64,000 nucleotides of DNA from Ilumatobacteraceae bacterium. Its GTDB lineage: Bacteria > Actinomycetota > Acidimicrobiia > Acidimicrobiales > Ilumatobacteraceae. Below the pieces are notes generated by a model that searched no databases, had not been told where the DNA came from, and saw only the letters and a list, made by a program, of their open reading frames with translations. Each line of letters begins with the position of its first letter. The stretch's first letter is position 1. The stretch lies in NCBI GenBank assembly GCA_025463305.1, contig JAOBWK010000081.1, forward strand, positions 1 to 64,000, written 5' to 3'. The translations under genes were made by a program, and so were the position numbers. Positions 49,369-58,125 of this stretch are shown here, one piece after another.

Positions 49369-50154
49369 TCAGCCGAGGGGCGCGCCGCCCGTCACGGCGC
49401 CCATCAGGCCGCCGTCGACGATCAGGTTGGCACCGTTGATCCAGGGTGTCGCCCGGCTGGCGAGGAACGCGACGGCTGGGGCGATGTCGGAGGGCTTGCC
49501 GATGCGACCGATCGCGCCGATGGCCCAGTCGATCGCGGCGTCGCCCATCGACTCGCGGAAGTCGCCGATGATCGGCGTCTCGATCACCCCCGGCGACACC
49601 GAGTTGAGCTTGATCCCGCGCGACCACCAGCGCTGGCAGTTGGCCATCGTCCAGACGATGACGGCTTCCTTGGAGAAGTTGTACGAGCGAGCGCCGGTCA
49701 TCGAGTTGTCGTTGGTCCACGCGACGCCGTCCTCGAACGACGGCGTGGCGAGCAGCAGCTTGACCTCGGCCAGGTTCGTCTGCCACTGGTTGCCGGCGAT
49801 GGACGCCACGTTGACGATGGATCCGCCGTCGGTGATCTGCTCGACGAGGCCCTCGGTGAGGTACCGCAAGCCGAGGAAGTTGACGGCGATGACCGTCTGC
49901 GACGACAGGCTGCCGGGCACGCCGGCGACGTTGCACAGCGCGTCGATCGGGCCGTCGATGGCGGCGATCGCCGCATCGATCGAGGCGGGGTCGGTGAGGT
50001 CGCAGGCGATGTGCTGGGCGATGTGGTCGCCGCTGGCGATGTTGCGATCGATGCTGATCACGTGCGCGCCGTCGGCGGCGAGCAGCGTCGCGGTTTCGGC
50101 GCCGATGCCCGATGCGGCACCCGTGACGACGACTCGTTGGTCGGTGAAGTTCAT
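49369..50154 (-). CDS. Short-chain dehydrogenase/reductase
   Basis: A 261-residue classical SDR. NAD(P)-binding TGAASGIGAETA near residues 10-21, NVAG at the expected site, catalytic Ser in VNVASIAG, YNFSKEA (YxxxK) and IKLNSVSPGVIETPI. DRNIAS after the second strand (acidic Asp) suggests NAD preference. It resembles 3-alpha-hydroxysteroid dehydrogenase-like actinobacterial SDRs, including the longer insertion before the catalytic Tyr. A CACGAT hexamer lies 6 nt before the ATG. Substrate unknown. Confidence 0.88.
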   Translation of the reverse strand: MNFTDQRVVVTGAASGIGAETATLLAADGAHVISIDRNIASGDHIAQHIACDLTDPASIDAAIAAIDGPIDALCNVAGVPGSLSSQTVIAVNFLGLRYLTEGLVEQITDGGSIVNVASIAGNQWQTNLAEVKLLLATPSFEDGVAWTNDNSMTGARSYNFSKEAVIVWTMANCQRWWSRGIKLNSVSPGVIETPIIGDFRESMGDAAIDWAIGAIGRIGKPSDIAPAVAFLASRATPWINGANLIVDGGLMGAVTGGAPLG

Positions 50155-50202
50155 CCGTTCATCGTGGCCGCGGCGGTCCGTTGCCGACGATCCCAAGCTC
50201 GG

Positions 50203-50242
50203 CGGCAGCCTGGCCGAAGCCGACGGCAGCCTGGCCGAAGCC
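50203..50242. repeat. Two 19-bp direct repeats, 21-bp period
   Basis: The unit cggcagcctggccgaagcc occurs at 50203-50221 and 50224-50242 in the intergenic region between the SDR and helD genes. Function unknown; probably a replication-slippage duplication. Confidence 0.85.
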
Positions 50243-50266
50243 CGTTGCCAGCTCTCGCCGCGAGCG

Positions 50267-52408
50267 TCAGCGCATCGCGTCGGGCAGCGGCAGCGCGTGC
50301 ACGATGCTCAACCGGCGGGTGCTGCGGGTGAGCGCGACGTAGAGCGCGCGCAGGCCCTGCTGCTCGTCGGCCACGATGGCCGCGGGCTCGACCACGATGA
50401 CGCCGTCGAGCTCGAGGCCCTTGACCACGCTGACGGGAACGACGGTGACACCGGTGTCGAGCGCGGTGCGCGTGGCGCGGCCGTGAGTGATGCCCGCCGC
50501 CGTGAGCGCCCGTGACATCTCCTCGACCATCGGGTCGGGGGCCACGACGGCGATGTTGCCATCGGCGATCTCGCTGACCAGCCGGGCGGTCTCGGCAGCC
50601 ACGGCAGCGGCGAGATCAGCACGCGACTCGACGGCGATGAAGTCGGGCTTGTCCTCGCCCTCGCGCACCGCCGTGGGTGGGCGCAGCGACGGCGTGGCGG
50701 CCATCATCACCTTGTTCGCGACTTCCATGATCTGGGCCGGGATGCGGTAGCCGACGCTGAGGCCGATGATCCGGCTGCCCTTGCGATCGGGGAGGTGGGT
50801 GACGACGTCCTCCCAGTCGTTCGGGGCCAGCGGTCCCGTGGCCTGGGCGATGTCGCCGACCACGGTCATCGAGCCGTTGAGCGACCGTCGTGACGCCATC
50901 CGCAGCTGCATCGGGGTGAGGTCCTGGACCTCGTCGATCACGATGTGGCCATAGGTGCGGATCTCGTCGGCTTCCTCGCTGCCGCCGGCCTTGGCCGGAC
51001 GCACGCCGAGGTAGCTGCGGGCCTCGTCGAGCAGCGCGATGTCGGAGTCGCTCCAGCGGATGGACTCCATGTCGTCGACACGCGGCCGGTAGAGCGACAG
51101 GTATTCGTCCTCGGTGAGGTGCTTGGCCGCGGCGAGCTTGAGCAGCGCCTTCGAGCCGAACAGATCGTGCAGCAGATCGGCGGGGGTCAGCACGGGCCAC
51201 ATCCGCTCGAGTGCGACTCGCATCTCGGGCAGGTGGCGCAGGCCGTCGCGCGCGGCGGTCGCGGTGAGATCGCCGTCGCGCCACGTGTTGGCCATCGACT
51301 GCCAGACCTCGGTCTCGACCCATCGTCGGGCCGCGTTGTGGCGGCGGAAGCGGCGCTGGGCCGAGCGCACGATGCGCTGGGACTCCTGCGCGGTCAGCCG
51401 CAGGTAGCCCGTGCGGTAGCCGACGACGAGGTCTTCGCGCAGGGCGCGCTCGCGGTCGGTGACGGCCTTGTCGACGACCAGTGACATCCGCAGATCGCCC
51501 TTGGTGCGCGCGGCGAGCGGCGAATCGACACCGCCCCAGTTGACGTCGTGGACGAGGTCGGCGAGCACGACCTGCTCGATGCCGGCCTCGCCGAGCGACG
51601 GCAGGACGCGCTCGATGTAGCGCAGGAACACCCGGTTCGGGCCAATGACGAGCACGCCCTGGTCCTCGAGCGGGAAGCGGTAGGTGTAGAGCAGGTAGGC
51701 CGCGCGGTGCAGCGCGACCACGGTCTTGCCCGTGCCGGGACCACCCTGGACGACGAGCACGCCCGCCTGTGGCGAGCGAATGATCTCGTCCTGCTCGCCC
51801 TGGATGGTGGCGACGATGTCGCCGAGCTGGCCCGTGCGACCTCGCTCGAGCACGGACAGCAGCGTGCTGTACCCGCGGAGGCCGGCGCCGAGCGGCGCCT
51901 CACCGTTCGGGCCGAGTCCGTCCTCGTCGCCCACGCCGAGATGACCCTCGCCGAACAGCTCGTCCTCGACACCGAGCAACCGACGGCCCTGCACCGCGAA
52001 GTGGCGGCGCCTGGCGAGGCCCATCGGCTCACGACCCGTCGCGCGGTAGAACGGCTCGGCCACAGGCGCGCGCCAGTCCACCACGACCGGCTCGCGGTTC
52101 TCGTCGGCCACGGCCAGGCGGCCGATGTGGAAGCTCTCGAACGCGTCGGGGCTCTCGATCATCGGATCGGCGAGGCGATCGATGCGTCCGAACACGAGCG
52201 CGGCGTCGCCGAGGTCGAGCTGGGTCAGCCGGTTGACCAGGGTCTCGTCGAACACGTCGCGCTCGAACCTGGCCTGCACGGTGCCACCGAGGGTGCCCTC
52301 GTGGATGTTGCGCAACCGCCACGCATCGGAGCGACTGGTCTCCAGGCACTCATACGCGTGATCGATGTAGGCCTGCTCGTCGGCGAGATCGGGGTGTTGT
52401 TGTGTCAT
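50267..52408 (-). CDS. HelD-like UvrD/Rep-family helicase (RNA polymerase recycling)
   Basis: A 713-residue SF1 protein. An N-terminal helical arm (about 1-80), then Walker A GGPGTGKT at 222-229, VLVIGPNRVFLRYIE, DEVQDLTPMQLRM (Walker B) and a C-terminal ALYVALTRSTRRLSIVH motif VI. The N-terminal region with VVDWRAPVAEPFYRA is typical of actinobacterial HelD, which pulls stalled RNA polymerase off DNA and can protect it from rifampicin. The ATG at 52408 opens MTQQHPDL. No clear rifamycin-associated element was found upstream; a CCGGG-N6-CCCGG hairpin lies at 52427-52442. Confidence 0.88.
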   Translation of the reverse strand: MTQQHPDLADEQAYIDHAYECLETSRSDAWRLRNIHEGTLGGTVQARFERDVFDETLVNRLTQLDLGDAALVFGRIDRLADPMIESPDAFESFHIGRLAVADENREPVVVDWRAPVAEPFYRATGREPMGLARRRHFAVQGRRLLGVEDELFGEGHLGVGDEDGLGPNGEAPLGAGLRGYSTLLSVLERGRTGQLGDIVATIQGEQDEIIRSPQAGVLVVQGGPGTGKTVVALHRAAYLLYTYRFPLEDQGVLVIGPNRVFLRYIERVLPSLGEAGIEQVVLADLVHDVNWGGVDSPLAARTKGDLRMSLVVDKAVTDRERALREDLVVGYRTGYLRLTAQESQRIVRSAQRRFRRHNAARRWVETEVWQSMANTWRDGDLTATAARDGLRHLPEMRVALERMWPVLTPADLLHDLFGSKALLKLAAAKHLTEDEYLSLYRPRVDDMESIRWSDSDIALLDEARSYLGVRPAKAGGSEEADEIRTYGHIVIDEVQDLTPMQLRMASRRSLNGSMTVVGDIAQATGPLAPNDWEDVVTHLPDRKGSRIIGLSVGYRIPAQIMEVANKVMMAATPSLRPPTAVREGEDKPDFIAVESRADLAAAVAAETARLVSEIADGNIAVVAPDPMVEEMSRALTAAGITHGRATRTALDTGVTVVPVSVVKGLELDGVIVVEPAAIVADEQQGLRALYVALTRSTRRLSIVHALPLPDAMR

Positions 52409-52538
52409 GTGCTTTCGGGCCAGGAGCCGGGCAACCACCCGGAACAAGGGTTCGAAAACTCTATCGGCGCGTTTCGCGACGCACTACGGCACCCTGGGTT
52501 CGCCCAGCGCAGCGTCCGAGGAATCGTCCGGTCACGGT

Positions 52539-53312
52539 TTACGACGTGGTGGCGATGCCGCCGTCGACGGGGATCACGGCACCGGTCACGTAGGCGCCGG
52601 CGCGGCTGGCGAGGTAGACGGCGACGCCGGCCATGTCGTCGGCGCGACCGATGCGCCCGAGTGGCGCGGACTTGGCGATCGAGTCGCCGAACGCCTCGAG
52701 CGTGGCGGCCATCATCTTGCTCTCGAACGGACCCGGCGCGATCGCGTTGACGGTGATGTGGTCGGGGCCGAGGCGCCGGGCCATCGCCCGGGTGAGGTGG
52801 TGCACACCGGCCTTGCTCGCCGAGTAGGGGTACGTGTCCATCGGGTTGACGTGGAGGCCGTCGATCGAGCCGACGTTGATCACCCGCGCCGGCACATCGA
52901 AGGTGCCGGCTGCGCGCAGGTTGGGCAGCAGCGCCTGGGTGAGGAAGAAAACCGACTTCAGGTTGGTGTCGACGGTGCGGTCCCAGCCGGCCTCGGTGAA
53001 CTCGTCGATGGGCTGGCCCCAGGTCGCGCCGGCGTTGTTGACGAGGATGTCGAGCGTCGGGAAGTGGGCAGCGACCTGGGCCGCCAGTGCCTTGACACCC
53101 TCGACCGTGCTGACGTCGGCCGGGAACGCAACGACCTCGCCGTACTGCGACAGCTCGGCCTGCGCGGCGTTCAGCTCGGCGACCTTGCGCGAGCTGATCG
53201 CGATGGTGGCGCCGGCGTCGAGGAGACCGCGAGCGATCATCGCCCCGATGCCTCGACTGCCACCCGTGACGAGTGCGGTCTTGCCGGCGAGGGAGAACAG
53301 GTCAGAGCTCAT
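52539..53312 (-). CDS. Short-chain dehydrogenase/reductase (FabG-like)
   Basis: A 257-residue classical SDR: TGGSRGIGAMIARGLL, SSRK (basic residues after strand 2 suggest NADP), NNAGATWG, catalytic Ser in INVGSIDGL, YSASKAG (YxxxK), ITVNAIAPGPFESKMM and a DGGIATT end. Closest in pattern to 3-oxoacyl-ACP reductase-like and gluconate-5-dehydrogenase-like SDRs; the substrate is not evident. A CAGAAT hexamer lies 6 nt before the ATG. Confidence 0.9.
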   Translation of the reverse strand: MSSDLFSLAGKTALVTGGSRGIGAMIARGLLDAGATIAISSRKVAELNAAQAELSQYGEVVAFPADVSTVEGVKALAAQVAAHFPTLDILVNNAGATWGQPIDEFTEAGWDRTVDTNLKSVFFLTQALLPNLRAAGTFDVPARVINVGSIDGLHVNPMDTYPYSASKAGVHHLTRAMARRLGPDHITVNAIAPGPFESKMMAATLEAFGDSIAKSAPLGRIGRADDMAGVAVYLASRAGAYVTGAVIPVDGGIATTS

Positions 53313-53318
53313 CCCGTG

Positions 53319-53324
53319 ATTCTG
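53319..53324 (-). promoter_or_regulatory. -10 element (CAGAAT), likely leaderless promoter of the SDR gene
   Basis: CAGAAT on the minus strand ends 6 nt before the ATG at 53312, with CACGGG between and no ribosome site. The same CAGAAT-N6-start arrangement occurs at 61026. Confidence 0.45.
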
Positions 53325-53414
53325 ACAGCCCCCGGCGGGCATCCACGAACGACCCGCCCGACGACCGGCACGACGTCTCGCACGATCCAGCCGATCCGGT
53401 GCAAGACTTGGGCC

Positions 53415-53903
53415 ATGACCGTGCTCGACCACTCCATCCACACCCTGCAGGGCGCCGACGCCAGCCTCAACGACTACAAGGGCAAGGCGTTGCTCCTCGT
53501 CAACGTCGCCTCGAAGTGCGGCCTCACCCCGCAGTACACCGGCCTCGAGGAGCTGCAGAAGCAGTACGCCGACCGCGGGTTCACCGTGCTCGGCTTCCCC
53601 TGCAACCAGTTCGGCGCGCAGGAGCCCGGCACCGCCGAGGAGATCGAGACGTTCTGCAGCACCACCTACGGCGTCACGTTTCCGATGTTCGAGAAGATCG
53701 ACGTGAACGGCGCCGAGCGCCATCCGATCTACGACGACCTCACCAAGGTGGCCGACGCCGAGGGCACCGACGGCGACATCCGCTGGAACTTCGAGAAGTT
53801 CCTCGTCTCCCCGGCCGGCGACATCGTGGCCCGCTACAGCCCGATGGTGACGCCCGACGACGCCAAGCTCGTCGCCGACATCGAGGCCAACCTCCCGGCG
53901 TGA
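53415..53903 (+). CDS. Glutathione-peroxidase-family thiol peroxidase
   Basis: A 162-residue peroxidase. The peroxidatic residue is Cys (C35 in VASKCGLTPQY), not selenocysteine; Gln and Trp of the catalytic tetrad are in FPCNQFGAQEPG and RWNFEKFLV. The second Cys (FPCNQ) may be the resolving Cys, as in thioredoxin-dependent GPx enzymes of bacteria without glutathione. It reduces peroxides in the cytoplasm. ATG start; no strong ribosome site. Confidence 0.93.
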   Translation: MTVLDHSIHTLQGADASLNDYKGKALLLVNVASKCGLTPQYTGLEELQKQYADRGFTVLGFPCNQFGAQEPGTAEEIETFCSTTYGVTFPMFEKIDVNGAERHPIYDDLTKVADAEGTDGDIRWNFEKFLVSPAGDIVARYSPMVTPDDAKLVADIEANLPA

Positions 53904-54017
53904 TCACCACGATTGGTCGCCGTGCGGGTGTTTCGTCAAGAGATCCGCAGGGCAGACCAAGGGTGCTGGAAGGAACCGGGCACCGGCCGATCGGTCAGGT
54001 GTCACGAAATACATCCG

Positions 54018-54035
54018 CGAGAGCGGACGTTCTCG
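54018..54035. promoter_or_regulatory. Candidate operator, 18-bp imperfect palindrome
   Basis: CGAGAGCGGACGTTCTCG matches its reverse complement at 14 of 18 positions, with perfect CGAGA/TCTCG arms. It sits 44 nt upstream of the ATG at 54079, in an otherwise featureless 175-bp gap. The binding protein is unknown; it does not match the usual actinobacterial LexA box. Confidence 0.35.
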
Positions 54036-54078
54036 TACACACAGCAAGGATGCTGAAACCCTCGAGATTGGATCTCCC

Positions 54079-54420
54079 ATGGACGTCATGACAACGGCTC
54101 GCAACATCGGCCTCATCGCCGCAGACGGTGGCAGCGTGTTCGGCACCATCGAGCAGCACGTCGTGATCGAAGCGCTCGACGAGCTCGCCATCACCGACAT
54201 CGCCGACGCCGACCTGTTCGCCGGCGCGATCGCCGCCGTGAAGGCCTCGCGCTCGGCCGGCGTGGAGAAGCTCGGCGCCACCAGCTTCCTCGGTCGCACC
54301 GACTCCAAGGGTGAGATCCAGCTCAGCTACCGGGCTGCGATGGCCGACATCTTCCTCGACCTCGCGATCGACCTCGGCCTACGCCACAGCGTCCCGTCGG
54401 AGCGCACCGCCGTGGTCTGA
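54079..54420 (+). CDS. Conserved-looking small protein of unknown function
   Basis: A 113-residue, mainly helical, acidic protein with no signal peptide or membrane segment (GTIEQHVVIEALDELAITDI, SYRAAMADIFLDLAIDLGLR). I do not recognise the family. High GC in third positions supports that it is translated. Its 3' end overlaps the minus-strand DUF1992 gene by 98 bp, which is unusual. The upstream region carries a dyad at 54018-54035. Confidence 0.65.
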   Translation: MDVMTTARNIGLIAADGGSVFGTIEQHVVIEALDELAITDIADADLFAGAIAAVKASRSAGVEKLGATSFLGRTDSKGEIQLSYRAAMADIFLDLAIDLGLRHSVPSERTAVV

Positions 54421-54577
54421 CGGCGGCTGGTACATCGACCTGGCCGCCCCACCATCCCGGCTCGCGGGTTCGGTCGAGATCGTCGATCGGCTTGCCCGCA
54501 CCGGGAAGGTGATCGAAGTCGCCGTGCTCCATCGCCTCGCGGATCTTGCGCTCGGCGATCGTCTCGGCGATGTCCAC
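54323..54577 (-). CDS. DUF1992 (DnaJ-homologue C28-like) small protein, C-terminus possibly altered
   Basis: An 84-residue frame. Residues 1-38 give the DUF1992 signature (DIAETIAERKIREAMEHGDF, then DHLPGAGKPIDDLDRTREPGWW). After WW the frame turns into Arg/Gly/Pro-rich sequence that is antisense to the gene at 54079. The switch coincides with a GGGG run; loss of one G would give WWAAR, closer to relatives as I recall them. So a frameshift is possible, or a naturally short domain. GACAAT ends 6 nt before the GTG at 54577, a leaderless arrangement. Confidence 0.55.
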   Translation of the reverse strand: MDIAETIAERKIREAMEHGDFDHLPGAGKPIDDLDRTREPGWWGGQVDVPAAVRPRRCAPTGRCGVGRGRSRGRGRCRPSQPGS

Positions 54578-54688
54578 GTCTCCATTGTCCGCCGGTGGGG
54601 CTGGACGGTCAAGCCGCCCGATGATCCGTCGCCGCATCGCCGGACGTGACGGACGTTCGGGCATGGGGTCCGCAGGCGGCCCGGCCGA

Positions 54689-54694
54689 TAGCGT
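54689..54694 (+). promoter_or_regulatory. -10 element (TAGCGT) of the heme operon
   Basis: TAGCGT ends 9 nt before the hemE ATG at 54704, implying a leader of zero to three bases for the hemE-hemH-hemY mRNA. Confidence 0.45.
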
Positions 54695-54703
54695 TCGCAG
54701 CCG

Positions 54704-55744
54704 ATGACCGTGCTGCCGGATGATCCGTTCCTCGCCGCCGCCAACGGGCGGCCGGCAAGCCGGACGCCGGTGTGGTTCATGCGCCAGGCCGGACGCAGCC
54801 TGCCGGAGTACAAAGCGCTCCGCGGCGAGGGCAGCATGCTCCAAGCGATCAAGGACCCCGAGCTGTCGGCGGCGATCACGCTCCAGCCGGTGACTCGCTA
54901 CGGCGTCGACGCGGCGGTCCTGTACAGCGACATCGTCGTGCCGGCCCACGCCATCGGCTTCGGGATCGACATCACACCCGGCACCGGTCCGGTGGCCACC
55001 GAACCGTTCCGATCGGCCGCAGACCTGCAGCGGGTGCGAGTGTTCGAGCCCGAGATCGACACGCCATACGTGATCGAGACCGTGCGCATCCTCGCCGATC
55101 AGCTGAAGGTGCCCCTGCTGGCCTTTGCGGGTGCGCCGTTCACCGTCGCCAGCTACCTCGTCGAGGGACGGCCGAGCCGCACCTACGAGCACGTCAAGGC
55201 GTTGATGCACACCGACGAGGCGACGTGGCACGACCTGATGGATCGCCTCGCCGGCCATGCGATCGCCTCGATCGCCAGCCAGCTCGCCGCAGGTGCGTCG
55301 GCGTTCCAGCTGTTCGACTCGTGGGCGGGTGCGCTGAGCCGGCGCGACTACGAGCGCTTCGCCCAGCCGCACTCCGCGCGCGTGTTCACCGAACTGCGCG
55401 CGAGCCATCCCGATGCGATCGGCATCCACTACGGCATCGGCTGCGATCACATCCTCGAGCCGATGTACGCGGCGGGCGCGCGGGTGATCGGCCTCGACTG
55501 GCGCACCCGCATCGCCGACGCGCGCCTCCGCCTCGGCGCCGACACCGTGGTGCAGGGGAACCTCGATCCCGCGCTGGTGCTCGCCGGTTGGCCGGTGGCC
55601 CGGCAGGGCGCGCTCGACGTGCTGGCCGACAACGCCGGCCACCACGCGCACATCTTCAACCTCGGTCACGGCGTGCATCCGACCACCGATCCCGACGTGC
55701 TCGGCCGCATCGTCGAGCTGGTGCACGAGACGACGTCACGGTGA
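54704..55744 (+). CDS. hemE: Uroporphyrinogen decarboxylase
   Basis: A 346-residue enzyme that converts uroporphyrinogen III to coproporphyrinogen III. Signatures PVWFMRQAGRSLPEY (substrate-binding Arg), LYSDIVVPAHAIGFGIDI (catalytic Asp), FAGAPFTVASY, QLFDSWAGALSRRDYERF and FNLGHGVHPTTDP are all present and the length is normal. First gene of a three-gene heme operon. Confidence 0.97.
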   Translation: MTVLPDDPFLAAANGRPASRTPVWFMRQAGRSLPEYKALRGEGSMLQAIKDPELSAAITLQPVTRYGVDAAVLYSDIVVPAHAIGFGIDITPGTGPVATEPFRSAADLQRVRVFEPEIDTPYVIETVRILADQLKVPLLAFAGAPFTVASYLVEGRPSRTYEHVKALMHTDEATWHDLMDRLAGHAIASIASQLAAGASAFQLFDSWAGALSRRDYERFAQPHSARVFTELRASHPDAIGIHYGIGCDHILEPMYAAGARVIGLDWRTRIADARLRLGADTVVQGNLDPALVLAGWPVARQGALDVLADNAGHHAHIFNLGHGVHPTTDPDVLGRIVELVHETTSR

Positions 55745-55746
55745 CG

Positions 55747-55788
55747 GGCACACCATGAACGGCACACCATGATCGGCACACCATGAGC
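55747..55788 (+). repeat. Three tandem 14-bp repeats, each with an ATG, leading into hemH
   Basis: The unit ggcacaccatgaNc occurs at 55747, 55761 and 55775 with only the 13th base varying. Each unit holds an ATG; because 14 is not a multiple of three, the ATGs (55755, 55769, 55783) are in three different frames. The first two open five-codon ORFs (MNGTP, MIGTP), each ending in a TGA that overlaps the next ATG as ATGA; the last ATG is the start of hemH. Confidence 0.9.
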
Positions 55789-56697
55789 GAGACCCGCACC
55801 GCGGTGCTGCTGATGGCGTACGGCACGCCACGCACGCCCGACGAGATCCTGCCGTACTACACCGACATCCGCCGCGGCCGCCCTCCGACCGACGAGCAGC
55901 TCGCCGATCTGGTCCGTCGCTACGACGCGATCGGCGGCATCTCGCCGCTCACGCAGCGCACCGAGGCCCAGCGCGACGGCCTCCAGCGCGCCCTCGACGA
56001 GATCGCTCCCGGCGGCTACCACGTCACACTCGGCTTGAAGCACGCCGCACCGATGATCGAGGCCGCGGTCGCCGATCTGGCCGAGCAGGGCTTCCGGCGC
56101 ATCGTCGGGCTCGTGCTGGCGCCGCACTTCAGCTCCTCCTCGATCGGCCAGTACATGGACCGTGCTCGCGCCGCGGCCGCACCCGCCGGCATCGAGGTCG
56201 TGGCCATCGAGAGCTGGGCCACCGAACCGGCCTTCGTCGAGTTCCTGGCGGCCGACCTCGCGCCTCGGCTGGCGGCGATGCCGGCGAACACCAAGGTGCT
56301 GTTCACCGCGCACTCGCTGCCGCAGCGGATCATCGATGCCGGCGATCCGTACCCGCAGGAGCTGCGCTCCACCGCCGAAGCCGTCGCCCAGCGCTGCGGG
56401 CTCGGCACCTGGAGCCAGTGGGCCATCGCCTGGCAGTCCGCCGGTCGCACGCCCGAGCCGTGGATCGGCCCCGACATCCTCGCCGTCATCCGCGAGCTCG
56501 CGGTCAGCGAGAACGCCGACGGCGTCCTGGTCTCCGCGTGCGGCTTCGTGGCCGATCACCTCGAGGTCCTCTACGACCTCGACATCGAGGCCAAGCACCT
56601 GGCCGACGAGCTCGGCCTCGCCTTCGACCGCACTGCCTGCGTGAACGACGACGCCGCCGTGATGGCAGCGCTCGCCCAACGGGTGCTCGCGGCATGA
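55783..56697 (+). CDS. hemH: Ferrochelatase (coproporphyrin type)
   Basis: A 304-residue enzyme inserting Fe(II) into a porphyrin. LLMAYGTPRTPDEILPYYTDI is the family opening, and VLFTAHSLPQRI contains the catalytic His; a late Glu-rich SACGFVADHLEVLYDLDIE segment matches as well. In Actinobacteria this enzyme (CpfC) works on coproporphyrin III and is usually followed by decarboxylation by ChdC/HemQ, which is not in the window. It is translationally linked to hemE through the 14-bp repeats and to hemY by ATGA overlap. Confidence 0.95.
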   Translation: MSETRTAVLLMAYGTPRTPDEILPYYTDIRRGRPPTDEQLADLVRRYDAIGGISPLTQRTEAQRDGLQRALDEIAPGGYHVTLGLKHAAPMIEAAVADLAEQGFRRIVGLVLAPHFSSSSIGQYMDRARAAAAPAGIEVVAIESWATEPAFVEFLAADLAPRLAAMPANTKVLFTAHSLPQRIIDAGDPYPQELRSTAEAVAQRCGLGTWSQWAIAWQSAGRTPEPWIGPDILAVIRELAVSENADGVLVSACGFVADHLEVLYDLDIEAKHLADELGLAFDRTACVNDDAAVMAALAQRVLAA

Positions 56698-58121
56698 GCG
56701 ATGCCGGTTCGAAGCCGCAGTCGACCGTCGTGGTGGTCGGTGGCGGCATCACCGGCCTCACCGCCGCCTATCGGCTCACCAAGACCGCACCGGATGCGCA
56801 CGTCGTCCTGCTCGAGGCCGGCGACCGCCTCGGTGGCAAGATCCACTCCAGTCCGTTCGCCGGCATCGCAGGGCTCGACGAGGCCGCCGACGCGTTCCTC
56901 ACCCGCGTGCCGTGGGCGATGGCGCTGGTCAAGGAGCTCGGGATCGACGGCGAGCTCACGTCGCCCGCCGCCGCCTCGGCCAACGTGTGGTGGAACGGGC
57001 TGCACTCGATCCCCGAGGGCTTGATGCTCGGGGTCCCGACCGATCTCCGCAAGCTCGCCCGCAGCAAGCTGCTCACCTGGCCCGGCAAGATCCGCGCCGG
57101 CCTCGAGCCGTTCCTGCCGGCCACCGGCGTCAGCTCCGACTCGGTCGGCCGCATCATCCGCAAGCGCTTCGGACGCCAGGTCCACGAGCGGCTCGTCGAC
57201 CCGCTCGTCGGCAGCATCTACGCCGCCGACACCGACCGGTTCAGCCTCGACGGCGTCCCCCAGATCAACGATCTCGCCAGCAACAACCGCAGCCTGCTGA
57301 TCGGCGGGCGCAAGCTGCGCGCCAAGGCGACCGCTACCACCGGTCCGGTGTTCGCGACGCCGACGGGCGGGATGGCCACGCTCACCGACGCGTTGGCCGC
57401 AGCCATCCGCACCGCAGGCGTGGAGATCCGCACAGCCACCAGCGTCGCAACGCTCGAGCGACGCGCCGATGGATGGATCGTCCACCTCCAGGGCGGCGAG
57501 TCGATCGAGGCCGCCGCCGTCCTGCTCGCGACACCGGCGCGGACCACCGCGCCCATCGTGGCCGACGTCGCGCCGTCCGCGGCCGAGGCACTGGCGGCGT
57601 TCGAGCACGCGAGCGTCGTGATGGTCACCCTCGCGATCCCTGCCGCCGAGTGGCCGGCCGAGCTGCAGGGCTCGTCGGGCTACCTCGTGCCCAAGCCGGT
57701 GCAGCGGTGGGTCACCGCCGTGTCGTTCGCCAGCTCGAAGTGGGCGCACTGGCGGCCGGTCGACGAGCACGGCGACGATCTCGTCATCCTGCGCATCTCG
57801 CTCGGCCGCGACGGCCGTGACCTGGTCGGCGAGTCCGACGAGGCGCTGCTCGCTGCGGCCGTGAGCGAGGTCGGCCGTCACCTGGGCATCACGCTGCGGC
57901 CGGTCGAGCATCGACTGGTGCGCTGGCCGCTCGCGTTCCCGCAGTACCGGCCCGGCCACGCCAAGCGCGTGGCGGCGATCGAAGCCGACCTCGCCGAGCA
58001 CGCCCCGGGCGTGCTCGTGGCCGGTGCGAGCTACCACGGGATCGGCATCCCGGCCTGCGTTCGTCAAGGAAATCTTGCCGGAGAGCTGCTCCCCGGTTTT
58101 CTGGATTCCGTGCGAAACTAG
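56694..58121 (+). CDS. hemY: Coproporphyrinogen/protoporphyrinogen oxidase (HemY/CgoX type)
   Basis: A 475-residue FAD enzyme. VVVVGGGITGLTAAYRL (residues 12-28) and LLEAGDRLGGKI form the dinucleotide-binding part; FATPTGGMATLTDALAAAI and the end GASYHGIGIPACVRQGNLAGE are typical of the HemY family. In the actinobacterial pathway it oxidises coproporphyrinogen III to coproporphyrin III before iron insertion. Last of the hemE-hemH-hemY operon; its ATG overlaps the hemH stop. Confidence 0.93.
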   Translation: MSDAGSKPQSTVVVVGGGITGLTAAYRLTKTAPDAHVVLLEAGDRLGGKIHSSPFAGIAGLDEAADAFLTRVPWAMALVKELGIDGELTSPAAASANVWWNGLHSIPEGLMLGVPTDLRKLARSKLLTWPGKIRAGLEPFLPATGVSSDSVGRIIRKRFGRQVHERLVDPLVGSIYAADTDRFSLDGVPQINDLASNNRSLLIGGRKLRAKATATTGPVFATPTGGMATLTDALAAAIRTAGVEIRTATSVATLERRADGWIVHLQGGESIEAAAVLLATPARTTAPIVADVAPSAAEALAAFEHASVVMVTLAIPAAEWPAELQGSSGYLVPKPVQRWVTAVSFASSKWAHWRPVDEHGDDLVILRISLGRDGRDLVGESDEALLAAAVSEVGRHLGITLRPVEHRLVRWPLAFPQYRPGHAKRVAAIEADLAEHAPGVLVAGASYHGIGIPACVRQGNLAGELLPGFLDSVRN

Positions 58122-58125
58122 GTCG

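Noticed and set aside
50267..52442. Rifamycin-associated element upstream of helD
   Set aside because: The GC-rich 19-bp RAE palindrome known from Streptomyces was not found; only a short CCGGG-N6-CCCGG hairpin is present.
55747..55788. Three tandem repeats as a possible iteron or origin element
   Set aside because: Only three units, no AT-rich region and no replication gene nearby; the overlap with start codons of hemH explains the site better.
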